This document shows, in pieces, positions 25,639 through 34,492 of a stretch of DNA of 64,000 nucleotides (within the stretch, counting starts at the first letter, position 1; every line of letters begins with the position of its first letter). A model generated the notes under the pieces. It was not told the DNA's origin, searched no databases, and was given only the letters and a program-made list of their open reading frames with translations. The translations under genes and the position numbers were made by a program. The stretch spans positions 558,001 to 622,000 of the forward strand of contig NZ_JAFLNE010000001.1 of NCBI RefSeq assembly GCF_017313225.1, given 5' to 3'. Source of the DNA: Allomuricauda sp. CAU 1633 (GTDB lineage: Bacteria; Bacteroidota; Bacteroidia; Flavobacteriales; Flavobacteriaceae).

Positions 25639-26957
25639 GGTTGCAAACCAACCATGTCTTGGGCCCATCGAATAATAAGGTTGATGGTACCTTCATCCCA
25701 TGTCCCAGGTTTGCCCTCATAAGAATCCTTGGCCTTTTCATGGATGGTGTTCCAATGGTCCAGCCCAGGATACTCATGTAAGATATGGTCTTGGTGCCTA
25801 TTGCGCTTCAATACTTCAATGATCATTTCGTTATCAAAAGCGGACATGATCCAATCGTTGGCACCTCGTAAGATTCGGACAGGGGCTTTAATTTTTTCCC
25901 ACTGCCCTGCCAAATCAATGTCCTGCAACTGCTGATAATATTCCACGGGCCTACCATACATGTGAGCGGGAGAATGATAATTGTATTCCGCTAGGGCAGG
26001 ATAGGTATCCACCACTTCTTGATAGGTCATTTTCTCTACCAACATACCATAATATAGTGGAAAGTAGTATTTGTTCATCTTTTCCACAATCTGTGATTCC
26101 GTGTTGCCATTAAATTGAAGAATACGTCGTTCAATTTCCAGCATGTGTTCAAACCAAGTTTTGAAGAAAGTGCCATCAGAAATCACGCCTGCCAAATTAA
26201 ACTCATTCGCCAATAAGGGCGCCAAGGCGCTGCCCATGCTGGAACCGTAGATAACCACTTTTGTGGTATCCACATAAGGTTTGGTAAGCAAACTTTTTAT
26301 GGCAGACCGGTACCCCTCCAAGTCCATGAGAAAATCGGAACTGCTGCAATCACCATCACTATCGCCCACCCCCGGCTTTTCAATGCGCATAACCACCATT
26401 CCCGATTTTTCAACCAAATCTTTTATGGTTTGGACCCAGTTGCCACTTCGGCCAGGATATACTTCGATGCTGGAGCAACTCAATCCTCCAATCAGTATAA
26501 TGGCGGGTTGTTTTCCACTTTTCTTGGGTTTTGTGATAATGGTCCGCTGGGTTATACCATAACTGCTGGTGATTTCTTCATAAAAGGTGTCCAATCCAGG
26601 ATGTTTTTCTTTTTCAAGAGGAGTGAAGGCAACCGTAGTCTGAATTTTCTTCGCATTTCTTAGCACTGTAATTTGAGTTGGTACATTACCGCGCAAGCCA
26701 TAAGAAATATCGCTCCAAACCTCCTCGGCTTTGATAAGGATTCCATCTACCTCAATAATCAGATCACCGGGAAGGAAACCCGATTGCTGGAGCGGGCTGT
26801 TTGGATTAATTTCAGTGATTTTTGCACCTGGGATACCATTTTCGGGGGAGTTAATTTTAGCTTCCCAAGAGGCTCTTCTTCCCAAGAATTGGGCCTGTAT
26901 GGACAGTGTAGATAGTAAAAACAGGAAGGTAAGGGCAATCAATTTTTTGAAATTCAT
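25635..26957 (-). CDS. Exported PDZ plus alpha/beta hydrolase
   Basis: A 440-residue protein. It has a signal peptide (1-22), a PDZ domain (about 35-105; LQQSGFLPGDLIIEVDG) and an alpha/beta hydrolase domain (about 145-435). The nucleophile Ser is in VVIYGSSMGSALAP, the oxyanion region in IILIGGLSCSS and the catalytic His in PGLDHWNTI. A PDZ fused in front of a hydrolase suggests substrate or partner anchoring in the periplasm; esterase or peptidase activity is inferred. It is divergent from a LytTR regulator with a 123-base gap. Confidence 0.85.
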   Translation of the reverse strand: MNFKKLIALTFLFLLSTLSIQAQFLGRRASWEAKINSPENGIPGAKITEINPNSPLQQSGFLPGDLIIEVDGILIKAEEVWSDISYGLRGNVPTQITVLRNAKKIQTTVAFTPLEKEKHPGLDTFYEEITSSYGITQRTIITKPKKSGKQPAIILIGGLSCSSIEVYPGRSGNWVQTIKDLVEKSGMVVMRIEKPGVGDSDGDCSSSDFLMDLEGYRSAIKSLLTKPYVDTTKVVIYGSSMGSALAPLLANEFNLAGVISDGTFFKTWFEHMLEIERRILQFNGNTESQIVEKMNKYYFPLYYGMLVEKMTYQEVVDTYPALAEYNYHSPAHMYGRPVEYYQQLQDIDLAGQWEKIKAPVRILRGANDWIMSAFDNEMIIEVLKRNRHQDHILHEYPGLDHWNTIHEKAKDSYEGKPGTWDEGTINLIIRWAQDMVGLQP

Positions 26958-27080
26958 GGAATGGGATTTAAGTTTTCCTTAAAACTAGAATGCCTATTTT
27001 TAGGTTTGGGACAATTTATATGAAGGTCGCTGCTTTTTATATGAATTTGCCTTCAATCAGGACTTGCAGAATTTGTAAAC

Positions 27081-27833
27081 ATGAAATCTGGCGCCAATTT
27101 TTACCTATTTAATTCAAGAATAGCCACCCATGTGGTTTTTTGGATGCTCTACTATGTCTTGTTTGGATTGATTTGGGTAGGCGAAGAAGGGTATCTAGCC
27201 TCTTTTTATTTGGAATTTCTTTTATTGCCCATCCGTATTTTGGCTGTTTATGTGACTATTTATTTTCTGCTTCCGCAATTTTTATTGAAGAAGAAATACC
27301 TCAAATTTTTACTGGGATATGGAATCGTCTTGCTGGTGGGCGGTATGTTGCAACGCGTTTTTATCCATTTATTTTATGAAGAATTATTGCTCAACAATTC
27401 CAGTAGTGGTTTTTTCAGTATAATGATGTTGGTGCGGTCCATTGTATTGATCAATACCACAGTCCTTTTCATCTTGGCCATAAAGCTATTTCAACTTTGG
27501 GTCTTGGAGCATGAAAAGAACGAGGGATTGGAGGGTGAAATATTGGAAATCCGGTCCAACCGAAAGACACATCGTGTTCCTGTTTCCGATATTCTCTATG
27601 TGGAAGGATTGGGCAATTATGTGACCTATCATCTTTCAGACAAGTCCAAAATAACAAGTTATGGGAGCATAAAAGCAGCTTTGGCGCTATTGCCCGATAA
27701 TTTCAGGAGGGTGCATAAATCCTATATTGTGAACAAAGTCCATATTAAGGCATATGATGCTGTAACCATTGATGTACAAGATAATGCCATTCCGCGCGGG
27801 AAAAGTGTTTCGGATGAGGTGCTCTTGAATTAA
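27081..27833 (+). CDS. Membrane-bound LytTR transcription regulator
   Basis: A 250-residue protein with four transmembrane segments in the first about 145 residues and a LytTR DNA-binding domain at about 152-250 (VSDILYVEGLGNYVTYH, FRRVHKSYIVN, IPRGKSV). This one-component type couples a membrane sensor to DNA binding. It is divergent from the PDZ-hydrolase and might regulate it. Ends convergently with gpsA, sharing the TTAA stop overlap. Confidence 0.85.
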   Translation: MKSGANFYLFNSRIATHVVFWMLYYVLFGLIWVGEEGYLASFYLEFLLLPIRILAVYVTIYFLLPQFLLKKKYLKFLLGYGIVLLVGGMLQRVFIHLFYEELLLNNSSSGFFSIMMLVRSIVLINTTVLFILAIKLFQLWVLEHEKNEGLEGEILEIRSNRKTHRVPVSDILYVEGLGNYVTYHLSDKSKITSYGSIKAALALLPDNFRRVHKSYIVNKVHIKAYDAVTIDVQDNAIPRGKSVSDEVLLN

Positions 27834-28831
27834 TCCAGCTTTTCTGTCAACTTTTCAAAAACCTTCTTTGGATTTTTTTCCTTGTAAAGTACTTGGTACA
27901 CCGCATTGATGATGGGGGTTTTGGATTTTTTTTCCAGTTTGTCCATCAACAAATGGGCACTCTTGGTGGCGTAATAGCCTTCGGCCACCATGTTCATTTC
28001 CATCATGGCACTTTTAACGGTATAGCCCTTACCAATCATGTTCCCGAACAGTCGGTTTCGGCTAAAGGTGGAATAACCGGTCACCAACAGATCGCCCAAA
28101 TAAGCGGAAGCGTTGATGTTTCGCTTCATTTTATAGACCTTGTCAATAAAACGCTTCATCTCTCGAATGGCGTTGCTGATCAACACGCTTTGAAAATTAT
28201 CACCGTACCCCAATCCGTGTGCAATTCCAGCAGCAATGGCGTAGATGTTCTTCAGCATGGCAGCATACTCCGTTCCGATGATGTCGTCCGAAATTTTGGT
28301 TCGGATGTAATCACTTTTCAAGGCTTGGGCCACTAGTTTGGCGTTCTCGGCATCGGCGCACGCAATGGTCAAATAGGATAGGCGTTCCAGAGCAACTTCC
28401 TCAGCATGGCACGGTCCTGTAATAACCCCAATATTTTTGAAGGGAATGGTGTAGTGGTTGTGAAAATGTTCTCCAACTATAAGTCCACTTTCTGGAACAA
28501 TTCCTTTGATGGCTGAAAAAACAATTTTGCCTTCCAACGAAGCAGAGAGACCTTTAAGTTCGGCATCCAAAAAAGCAGAAGGAATGGCAAAAATCAAAAT
28601 ATCCGAAGCATTGACTATTTCATTGATGTCATGGCTCAATACTAGTTTGTCCACATCAAACTCCACCGAACTGATGTAATTGGGATTATGGCCCTCCTTT
28701 TGAATGTGCCGGATGGCGGATTCGTTCCGCATGTACCATCCTACGGAATCCATGTTTTCCGATAGCATCTTAACCAGGGCCGTTCCCCAGCTTCCTCCTC
28801 CAAAAACACCGAACCTCAGTTTGTTTTCCAT
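27830..28831 (-). CDS. gpsA: NAD(P)-dependent glycerol-3-phosphate dehydrogenase
   Basis: A 333-residue enzyme that reduces dihydroxyacetone phosphate to glycerol 3-phosphate for phospholipid synthesis. The ATG at 28831 gives MENKLRFGVFGGGSWGTAL; an ATG at 28837 adds two residues. Motifs are the GGGSWGTAL NAD loop, the catalytic Lys in AAMLKNIYAIAAGIAHGLGY and the family signature GYGDNFQSV. A -7-like TAGCTTTG element is 18 bases upstream. Confidence 0.93.
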   Translation of the reverse strand: MENKLRFGVFGGGSWGTALVKMLSENMDSVGWYMRNESAIRHIQKEGHNPNYISSVEFDVDKLVLSHDINEIVNASDILIFAIPSAFLDAELKGLSASLEGKIVFSAIKGIVPESGLIVGEHFHNHYTIPFKNIGVITGPCHAEEVALERLSYLTIACADAENAKLVAQALKSDYIRTKISDDIIGTEYAAMLKNIYAIAAGIAHGLGYGDNFQSVLISNAIREMKRFIDKVYKMKRNINASAYLGDLLVTGYSTFSRNRLFGNMIGKGYTVKSAMMEMNMVAEGYYATKSAHLLMDKLEKKSKTPIINAVYQVLYKEKNPKKVFEKLTEKLD

Positions 28832-28848
28832 GCACATATTTTAGTTAG

Positions 28849-28856
28849 CAAAGCTA
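28849..28856 (-). promoter_or_regulatory. TAnnTTTG -7 element before gpsA
   Basis: TAGCTTTG on the minus strand, ending 17 bases before ATG 28831. Confidence 0.4.
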
Positions 28857-28955
28857 AAAAATATATCAATCTATTTGTTAAATACTGATTATCAAAAAGT
28901 TATAAGTTTTGGCATGGTGCTTGGTCTATATCAGGTGAACGTTAAAACCTCGATT

Positions 28956-29876
28956 ATGAAAAATGGAAAACTACTTTTTGGAATTTTAATGATTGGTCTT
29001 TTGGCCAGTTCGTGTTACACCGAGGTTATCTTGGAGGACGATTACATCGTGGAATCACCAGTAAACACAGCCTTAGTTTTAGAGACGTATGATCTTTGGT
29101 ACATAGACATCAATGCTACCCAAGGAAATGGGGAAGTTCCTTTTTTACAACGTGCGTTCACCATCTCTTTTGATAGGGGTGTGGTTTATGCCAACAACAA
29201 CTTGGCAGGAATTGGAAAAACCGGGAACGGTCTGGGGATTGATGTAGGCACCTACGGAACCTACAGCGGGACGGTGGAAGTGGACCATGATGTGGACGGA
29301 CTCTGGTTGTTGGATGTATATACAGTGAACAATAATACCTTGGAATTGTACGATCCTGATTCAAATACTTCATATTTGTTACGGGGATACCAAAGAAGCA
29401 ATTTTGATTATGATCTGATCTTCTATGACAACATCCACTATTTTTTGCAGGAGTACCAGGTTTGGGAAAAGACCTATGTCTCTGAAGAGGGTGCTTTAAA
29501 CGAGTTTGATGATGAGAACTTTTTACAGTTTTTTGCCAATAACGGAGGCACATTTAGATCATCCATTGATGTTTCTGGAACCCCATTGGTAAACTTGCAA
29601 TGGGACTATGAAGGTGATTATGAGGTGTTTGATGTGGCCAATGATGAAACCTTAAAAACTTTAACACTGGATTACGACTTTTTGGGCAATGATTATTTTG
29701 AGATATACGTTATTAATGACAGTACCATTGAGCTGTACCACGTGTCCAGCGGAACCATTTACGAGTTCACAGGAAGAGGGTTTCAGCAGTACTTGAAATC
29801 GGGCAGTGAGACAGGGAAAAAGAGGGTGAAAACCAAAAATCCTGTCATGAATGTGGTCCGACAAAGAAAAATGTAA
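28956..29876 (+). CDS. Lipoprotein of unknown function
   Basis: A 306-residue protein from ATG 28956 (MKNGKLLFGILMIGLLASSC); the lipobox LASSC marks Cys20 for lipidation. The upstream frame extension from 28875 lacks a signal. The body is beta-rich and repetitive in acidic and aromatic residues (YDLWYIDINATQGNGE, LYDPDSNTSYLLRG, WDYEGDYEVFDVANDE), with similar 25-residue patterns suggesting an internal repeat. No named domain recognised. It ends before a strong terminator. Confidence 0.75.
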   Translation: MKNGKLLFGILMIGLLASSCYTEVILEDDYIVESPVNTALVLETYDLWYIDINATQGNGEVPFLQRAFTISFDRGVVYANNNLAGIGKTGNGLGIDVGTYGTYSGTVEVDHDVDGLWLLDVYTVNNNTLELYDPDSNTSYLLRGYQRSNFDYDLIFYDNIHYFLQEYQVWEKTYVSEEGALNEFDDENFLQFFANNGGTFRSSIDVSGTPLVNLQWDYEGDYEVFDVANDETLKTLTLDYDFLGNDYFEIYVINDSTIELYHVSSGTIYEFTGRGFQQYLKSGSETGKKRVKTKNPVMNVVRQRKM

Positions 29877-29933
29877 GGAAACAGTTTAGTCTTCGACTAT
29901 ACAAACAAGTTTTTTGGTTGGTTATTTAGTTAA

Positions 29934-29974
29934 GAACTGCCCCGAACGTTCCAGTTTGGGGCGGTTCTTTTTTT
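29934..29974 (+). terminator. Strong intrinsic terminator
   Basis: A 10-bp stem GAACTGCCCC (29934-29943) / GGGGCGGTTC (29958-29967) has one G-T pair and is followed by seven T. The T-run overlaps the TAA stop of the convergent AraC gene at 29973. Confidence 0.85.
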
Positions 29975-30815
29975 AGCAGTTTCTTTTTTTGTAATCCGAA
30001 GGATTTTCACCGCTTATTTTTTTAAAAGTCCGGTTGAAATAGGACAGACTCTCAAAACCACATTCGTAACAGGTTTCGCCAATGTTCCTGCCTGTCAATA
30101 ACAACCGTTTGGCCTGGGTGATGCGGTATTGGTTCAAAAAATGGGTGAAGGTACTTCCCGTATTTTTCTTGAAATACCTACAAAAAGCCTCTTTCCCCAA
30201 ATTAACCGATTCGGCAATAGCCTCCAAGGCTATTTTCTTGGAATAATTTTCATCAATATAGGAATACACTTTTTGCAAGCGTTCTTGCTGCTTGTTGGCT
30301 TTGTCATTACTAATGGGATTGGAATGCAACAGTTCAAACTCATCGCTTTTTGCCAAAAGTTTCAGCAATTGTAAAATTTTAAGGAATTGCTCAAACCGAT
30401 TTATGCTTTGCAATTGCTTCATAATGGCACCAACAGTTTTTTTGGTTCCGCCATAAAAAGCAATACCATATTGCGATTTTTCCAACAGCTCATACACATC
30501 TTCCAACTCTTCAATTTCAGTAAAAACCTTTTCCTTAAAAGAAGCACTTATGTGCAAAACCTCTTTGTGATATTTCGTTTTTACCCCATGATCAAAATTT
30601 AAATGCGGAATGTTCGAACCGATCAGAACCAAATCACTTCCCTTAAAATTGGAGATATGGTGACCAACATGGCGTTTTCCATTAGCGCCCTCAATATAAA
30701 CCAGTTCAAACTCAGGGTGGAAATGCCAAAAAAAGAGATCGTTCAACTTGGGATTGTGCAATAAATGAAAAGAGCTTTTATCGTTGGGCCGTATGTTTTC
30801 AAGCTGAATTTTCAT
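29973..30815 (-). CDS. AraC family transcription regulator
   Basis: A 280-residue regulator; I take ATG 30815 (MKIQLENIRPNDKSSF) over an upstream TTG. The N-terminus is a cupin-like sensor (FWHFHPEFELVYIEGANGKR), and the C-terminal about 100 residues are two helix-turn-helix motifs of AraC type (ESVNLGKEAFCRYFKK and CGFESLSYFNRTFKKISG). It is divergent from the phytanoyl-CoA-type dioxygenase gene at 30956 and the likely regulator of that promoter. Confidence 0.9.
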   Translation of the reverse strand: MKIQLENIRPNDKSSFHLLHNPKLNDLFFWHFHPEFELVYIEGANGKRHVGHHISNFKGSDLVLIGSNIPHLNFDHGVKTKYHKEVLHISASFKEKVFTEIEELEDVYELLEKSQYGIAFYGGTKKTVGAIMKQLQSINRFEQFLKILQLLKLLAKSDEFELLHSNPISNDKANKQQERLQKVYSYIDENYSKKIALEAIAESVNLGKEAFCRYFKKNTGSTFTHFLNQYRITQAKRLLLTGRNIGETCYECGFESLSYFNRTFKKISGENPSDYKKRNC

Positions 30816-30909
30816 TGTATTGTTCAATTAATTATAAAAATAGCCAATAAAAATCAATATAGTTCAAATTTTGGTCAACACTAGGGTGGAAACCAAATGG
30901 TTGCTCCCA

Positions 30910-30917
30910 TAAATTTG
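30910..30917 (+). promoter_or_regulatory. TAnnTTTG -7 element before the PhyH gene
   Basis: TAAATTTG lies 38 bases before ATG 30956. Copies of TTGTTCAA at 30929-30940 and around 30820-30828 flank the divergent gap and could be AraC contact sites. Confidence 0.45.
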
Positions 30918-30955
30918 AGGTATCGATTGTTCAACTAAAAAAACAGAAATATAGC

Positions 30956-31921
30956 ATGCAACAGAAAATGAAAATGGCCAACAAGGCCCACGAAGCTATA
31001 CCGGGGAATCCATCCACCGCAACCAGTAGTAAAAAGAAACTCAATGATAGGGCCAATGGTGAACCTTTACGAGTGCTTTCCGAAAAGGATTGGGCATTTT
31101 GGATGGAGAACGGATACGTTGTGGTTAAAAATGCAGTGCCAAAAGAGCAAGCCAAGGCAACTGCAGATTTTTTATGGGAGTTTGATGAAAAAGACCCCAA
31201 CGACCCCAAAACATGGTATGCTCCACCAAGAACCGAAATGAAAATGAAAGAACTCACGGGAACGGGAATGGTGGAAGTGTATAATCACCAACATTTGTGG
31301 AACAACAGACAGACCCAAAAAGTATACGATGCCTTTGTGGACATTTGGGGCACTGAAAAACTTTGGGTGACCATTGATCGTGCCAATTTAAATATGCCCC
31401 AACGCCCGGGAGAAAATAAAAAAGGGTTCATTCATTGGGATTATGACCCGGAGACCAGACCACAAAATGTACAAGGGGTGTTGGCCTTGGCCGACCAGAC
31501 GGATGAGAATATGGGTGGATTTCAATGTATCCCTTGGTTGTACCGAAACTATGATACGTGGAAATTGACCCAGCCCGAGGACCGAGACCATTTTCAACCT
31601 GACGTAACTGGATTGGAGGACAAAATTGTGAAAGTGAAACTGGAGGCGGGTGATTTGTTGATTTTCAACAGCACCCAACCCCATGGCATCCGTCCGAACA
31701 AATCAGGGAATAAAGTCCGGATTGCACAGTACATTTCCATGATGCCCGCCGAAGAAGACAATGTTGAAATGCGGGAGTGGCGCATCAATTCGTGGAAAAA
31801 GAGAATCGCCCCGGAAGGGTATGCCTTTCCCGGAGATCCAAGAAAATGGGAGCAGACCAAATACGATGCTGCCAAATTAAGCCCCCTTGGCGAAAGGTTA
31901 TTGGGATTGACTAACTGGTAG
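30956..31921 (+). CDS. Phytanoyl-CoA dioxygenase family protein
   Basis: A 321-residue Fe(II)/2-oxoglutarate oxygenase. The metal triad is visible in HWDYDPE (H-x-D) and the later His in QPHGIRPNKSGNKVRIAQY, whose Arg binds 2-oxoglutarate. Its N-terminal about 25 residues are polar and look disordered. Substrate unknown; PhyH members act on lipids, sugars and antibiotics. Controlled probably by the divergent AraC regulator, so it may respond to a small ligand. A SulP gene follows after 82 bases and has its own -7 motif. Confidence 0.85.
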   Translation: MQQKMKMANKAHEAIPGNPSTATSSKKKLNDRANGEPLRVLSEKDWAFWMENGYVVVKNAVPKEQAKATADFLWEFDEKDPNDPKTWYAPPRTEMKMKELTGTGMVEVYNHQHLWNNRQTQKVYDAFVDIWGTEKLWVTIDRANLNMPQRPGENKKGFIHWDYDPETRPQNVQGVLALADQTDENMGGFQCIPWLYRNYDTWKLTQPEDRDHFQPDVTGLEDKIVKVKLEAGDLLIFNSTQPHGIRPNKSGNKVRIAQYISMMPAEEDNVEMREWRINSWKKRIAPEGYAFPGDPRKWEQTKYDAAKLSPLGERLLGLTNW

Positions 31922-31975
31922 ATTATCAAATCCTTAAAAATCCCGAGTTGATTAGGGTCTTGGATTTAATAGTGT

Positions 31976-31983
31976 TATTTTTG
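31976..31983 (+). promoter_or_regulatory. TAnnTTTG -7 element before the SulP gene
   Basis: TATTTTTG ends 20 bases before ATG 32004. A TTG at 31948-31950 is 25 bases upstream, slightly longer than the usual 17-23 spacing. Confidence 0.45.
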
Positions 31984-32003
31984 CCCGCTTCAAGAAAGAA
32001 GCC

Positions 32004-33536
32004 ATGAAAAAGTACCTCAATCTTTTTGATTTTTCACAAAAGGTAAACTATCGCACAGAAATTTTATCGGGCTTAACCGTTGCACTTGCCCTCGTCCCTG
32101 AGGCGATTGCCTTTGCGTTTATAGCCGGGCTTTCTCCCCTAACAGGGTTGTACGCTGCCTTTGTTATGGGCTTGGTCACCTCAATTTTAGGCGGTAGACC
32201 TGGAATGATTTCCGGTGCCACCGGAGCTGTGGCCGTGGTCATTGTGAGTCTGGCAAAGCAGTACGGTGTGGAATATGTTTTTGCTACAGTGATTTTGGCA
32301 GGTCTTCTGCAAATGGCTGCTGGATTTCTTCGTTTGGGGAAATTGATGCGCCTAGTGCCCCATCCAGTTATTTTTGGTTTTGTCAACGGGTTGGCGGTGA
32401 TTATTTTTATGTCACAGATGAGTCAGTTTCAAACTGTAGATGGCGAATGGTTGACGGGAAACACCTTGTTTATCTTTCTTGGATTGGTGCTTTTGACTAT
32501 GGTAGTTATTTGGGGGCTTCCCAAATTGACCAAGGTGGTTCCAGCATCCTTGGCGGCCATTCTTTTGGTCTTTGGGATTGTGTTTTTCTTCGGAATTGAA
32601 ACACGCACCATTGGCGATATCGCTTCTATTGAAGGAACATTTCCTCCATTCCATATTCCTGAGTTGCCTTTTACGCTTGAGACTTTGGAAATTATTTTTC
32701 CGTATGCAGCCATTGTGGCCGGAGTTGGATTGATTGAAAGTCTACTGACCCTGAACATTGTGGATGAGATCACGGAGACCCGGGGTCGTGGTAATAAAGA
32801 AGCTGTGGCCCAGGGCACGGCGAACATCCTTTCCGGACTATTTTCTGGAATGGGCGGTTGTGCCATGATTGGGCAAAGTCTGATCAACACCTCTAACGGG
32901 GCAAGGGCAAGACTATCTGGGATTGTGGCTGCGATTATGTTGCTCGCTTTTATCATGTTTGGGTCCAGTTTGATTGAAAAAGTACCTATGGCCGCACTCA
33001 CCGGTCTGATGATCATGGTAGCACTGGGAACCTTTGAATGGGCCAGTTTGCGAACCTTTAGACGTATGCCAAAATCAGATGTTCTGGTGATGGTTTTGGT
33101 GACTTTGGTAACCGTTTTCCTTCACAATTTGGCCTTGGCTGTTTTGGTGGGTGTCATTATCTCCGCATTGGTTTTTGCTTGGGACAATGCCAAACGTATC
33201 CGGGCAAGAAAGCATATTGATGAAGACGGAGTAAAACATTACGAAATCTACGGACCTCTCTTTTTTGGAAGCACTACGCTTTTTTCAGAAAAATTTGATG
33301 TCTTGAATGACCCCGATGAAATCGTGATAGATTTTGCTGAAAGCCGATTGGTGGATATGTCGGCGATTGAAGCGGTAAACAAAATCACGGAGCGTTATCG
33401 CAAAGTGGGGAAGCATGTACATCTGAAACATCTAAGTAAAGATTGTCAAAAGCTATTGGCCAACGCCGATGATATTATTGAGGTTAATGTGATGGAAGAT
33501 CCCACATACAAGGTGGTGGTTGACAAAATTGACTAG
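32004..33536 (+). CDS. SulP-family anion transporter with STAS domain
   Basis: A complete 510-residue SulP/SLC26 transporter. The first about 400 residues contain the membrane core: ALALVPEAIAFAFIAGLSPLTGLYAAF and GRPGMISGATGAVAVV, with the SulP-typical proline-rich loops. The C-terminal about 100 residues form a STAS domain (DEIVIDFAESRLVDMSAIEA). It probably carries sulfate, bicarbonate or another anion; substrate not predictable. Neighbour to a small gene reading the other way. Confidence 0.9.
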   Translation: MKKYLNLFDFSQKVNYRTEILSGLTVALALVPEAIAFAFIAGLSPLTGLYAAFVMGLVTSILGGRPGMISGATGAVAVVIVSLAKQYGVEYVFATVILAGLLQMAAGFLRLGKLMRLVPHPVIFGFVNGLAVIIFMSQMSQFQTVDGEWLTGNTLFIFLGLVLLTMVVIWGLPKLTKVVPASLAAILLVFGIVFFFGIETRTIGDIASIEGTFPPFHIPELPFTLETLEIIFPYAAIVAGVGLIESLLTLNIVDEITETRGRGNKEAVAQGTANILSGLFSGMGGCAMIGQSLINTSNGARARLSGIVAAIMLLAFIMFGSSLIEKVPMAALTGLMIMVALGTFEWASLRTFRRMPKSDVLVMVLVTLVTVFLHNLALAVLVGVIISALVFAWDNAKRIRARKHIDEDGVKHYEIYGPLFFGSTTLFSEKFDVLNDPDEIVIDFAESRLVDMSAIEAVNKITERYRKVGKHVHLKHLSKDCQKLLANADDIIEVNVMEDPTYKVVVDKID

Positions 33537-33547
33537 AACCCGAAGCT

Positions 33548-33826
33548 TCAGCTAGTAAAAAGGAAGTACACCCCAATAACAACAAGACAAACAATGAAAA
33601 AGGAAAGGAGGTAGACTTGGATTTCTTTAATCCGGTCTCTCTTAGCTTTTTCAATGATTTTATCCCGTATTTTCTTTTGTTCAAAAGGAGTAAGTTCTTT
33701 GAACTTGAGTTGAGTCTCATTTATATAACCTTCATAAGCCCCACGAATGTCTTTGAAGCTTGGTCGTTTGCGAAGTAGCGCACGATTGGCTTTTACGACT
33801 AGCATTGGTTGACTTGCAGAACCCAT
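33548..33826 (-). CDS. Small C-terminally anchored membrane protein
   Basis: A 92-residue protein with a basic, helical first 65 residues and one transmembrane helix at about 69-89 (VYLLSFFIVCLVVIGVYFLF). The segment ELTPFEQKKIRDKIIEKAKRDR is coiled-coil-like. No signal peptide and no domain recognised. Last gene of a minus-strand run starting with a cytochrome c. Confidence 0.65.
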   Translation of the reverse strand: MGSASQPMLVVKANRALLRKRPSFKDIRGAYEGYINETQLKFKELTPFEQKKIRDKIIEKAKRDRIKEIQVYLLSFFIVCLVVIGVYFLFTS

Positions 33827-33880
33827 AATAACTCTATTTATTTATAGGTAGCAAAAAACAAGAGATTGTTACAATTGAGA

Positions 33881-34483
33881 CTACTCTGCAGTCTTTCCCA
33901 TCAATACATTTACATTGGGATTCTGGGGATTCCCACTGGCCCTGCGCATCAGAACAATCTGTCCGGTGTGGTAAATACAATCTGATAACATCCCATTGAT
34001 CATGTTCCAAAAAGGAAGCACGGTCTGTTGGTCGCCACGCTGAAAAATAATCTTGAATGATTCAATATCTTCTGATTCTTTTCCCATGACCACTTCACTA
34101 GCGGCCTTAAAGTTTTCCAAGGTCTTTTTTCGAAGTTCCTCAAATGAAAAACCAGAGAGATCTTGTCGTACATTGGGCGTTGCAGAGGGGGCATTCAGGA
34201 TGGTAAATGACATGCCACAGATATGTTGCAAGGTTTCCAAAATAGTCCTTCCATCTTCAGAGGGCTTATACTCCAAATCCTTTTGGGTTAATCCCTCCGT
34301 AGCCCAGTAATACCGATACCCCAATCCGTCAATCATACGGGCAACCATATTTCCAGAAGTATATTTCTCGGGATAGTCAGGAATTTGATGATAGGGCAAT
34401 TCCATGTTTTGTGCTTGTATTTGGGTAACTAAGGTAAGTAACAAAGTAAAACTGATAAGTTTTATGGGGAAAGGGTTTTTCAT
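33881..34483 (-). CDS. Exported DinB-family protein
   Basis: A 200-residue DinB/YfiT four-helix bundle protein preceded by a signal peptide (1-24, ending IQAQ). DinB features are the first helix MVARMIDGLGYRYYWATEGL, the His in LETLQHICGM and the C-terminal DCIYHTGQIVLMRR. The usual H-x3-H is D-x3-H here, so only part of the metal triad is kept. Export is unusual for this normally cytoplasmic thiol-transferase-like family. Nine bases separate it from the YciI-like gene upstream in the run. Confidence 0.85.
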   Translation of the reverse strand: MKNPFPIKLISFTLLLTLVTQIQAQNMELPYHQIPDYPEKYTSGNMVARMIDGLGYRYYWATEGLTQKDLEYKPSEDGRTILETLQHICGMSFTILNAPSATPNVRQDLSGFSFEELRKKTLENFKAASEVVMGKESEDIESFKIIFQRGDQQTVLPFWNMINGMLSDCIYHTGQIVLMRRASGNPQNPNVNVLMGKTAE

Positions 34484-34492
34484 ATTAAGGGT

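Noticed and set aside
28875-28955. Extended N-terminus of the lipoprotein
   Set aside because: The extension places charged residues before the signal; the start at 28956 gives a normal lipoprotein signal.
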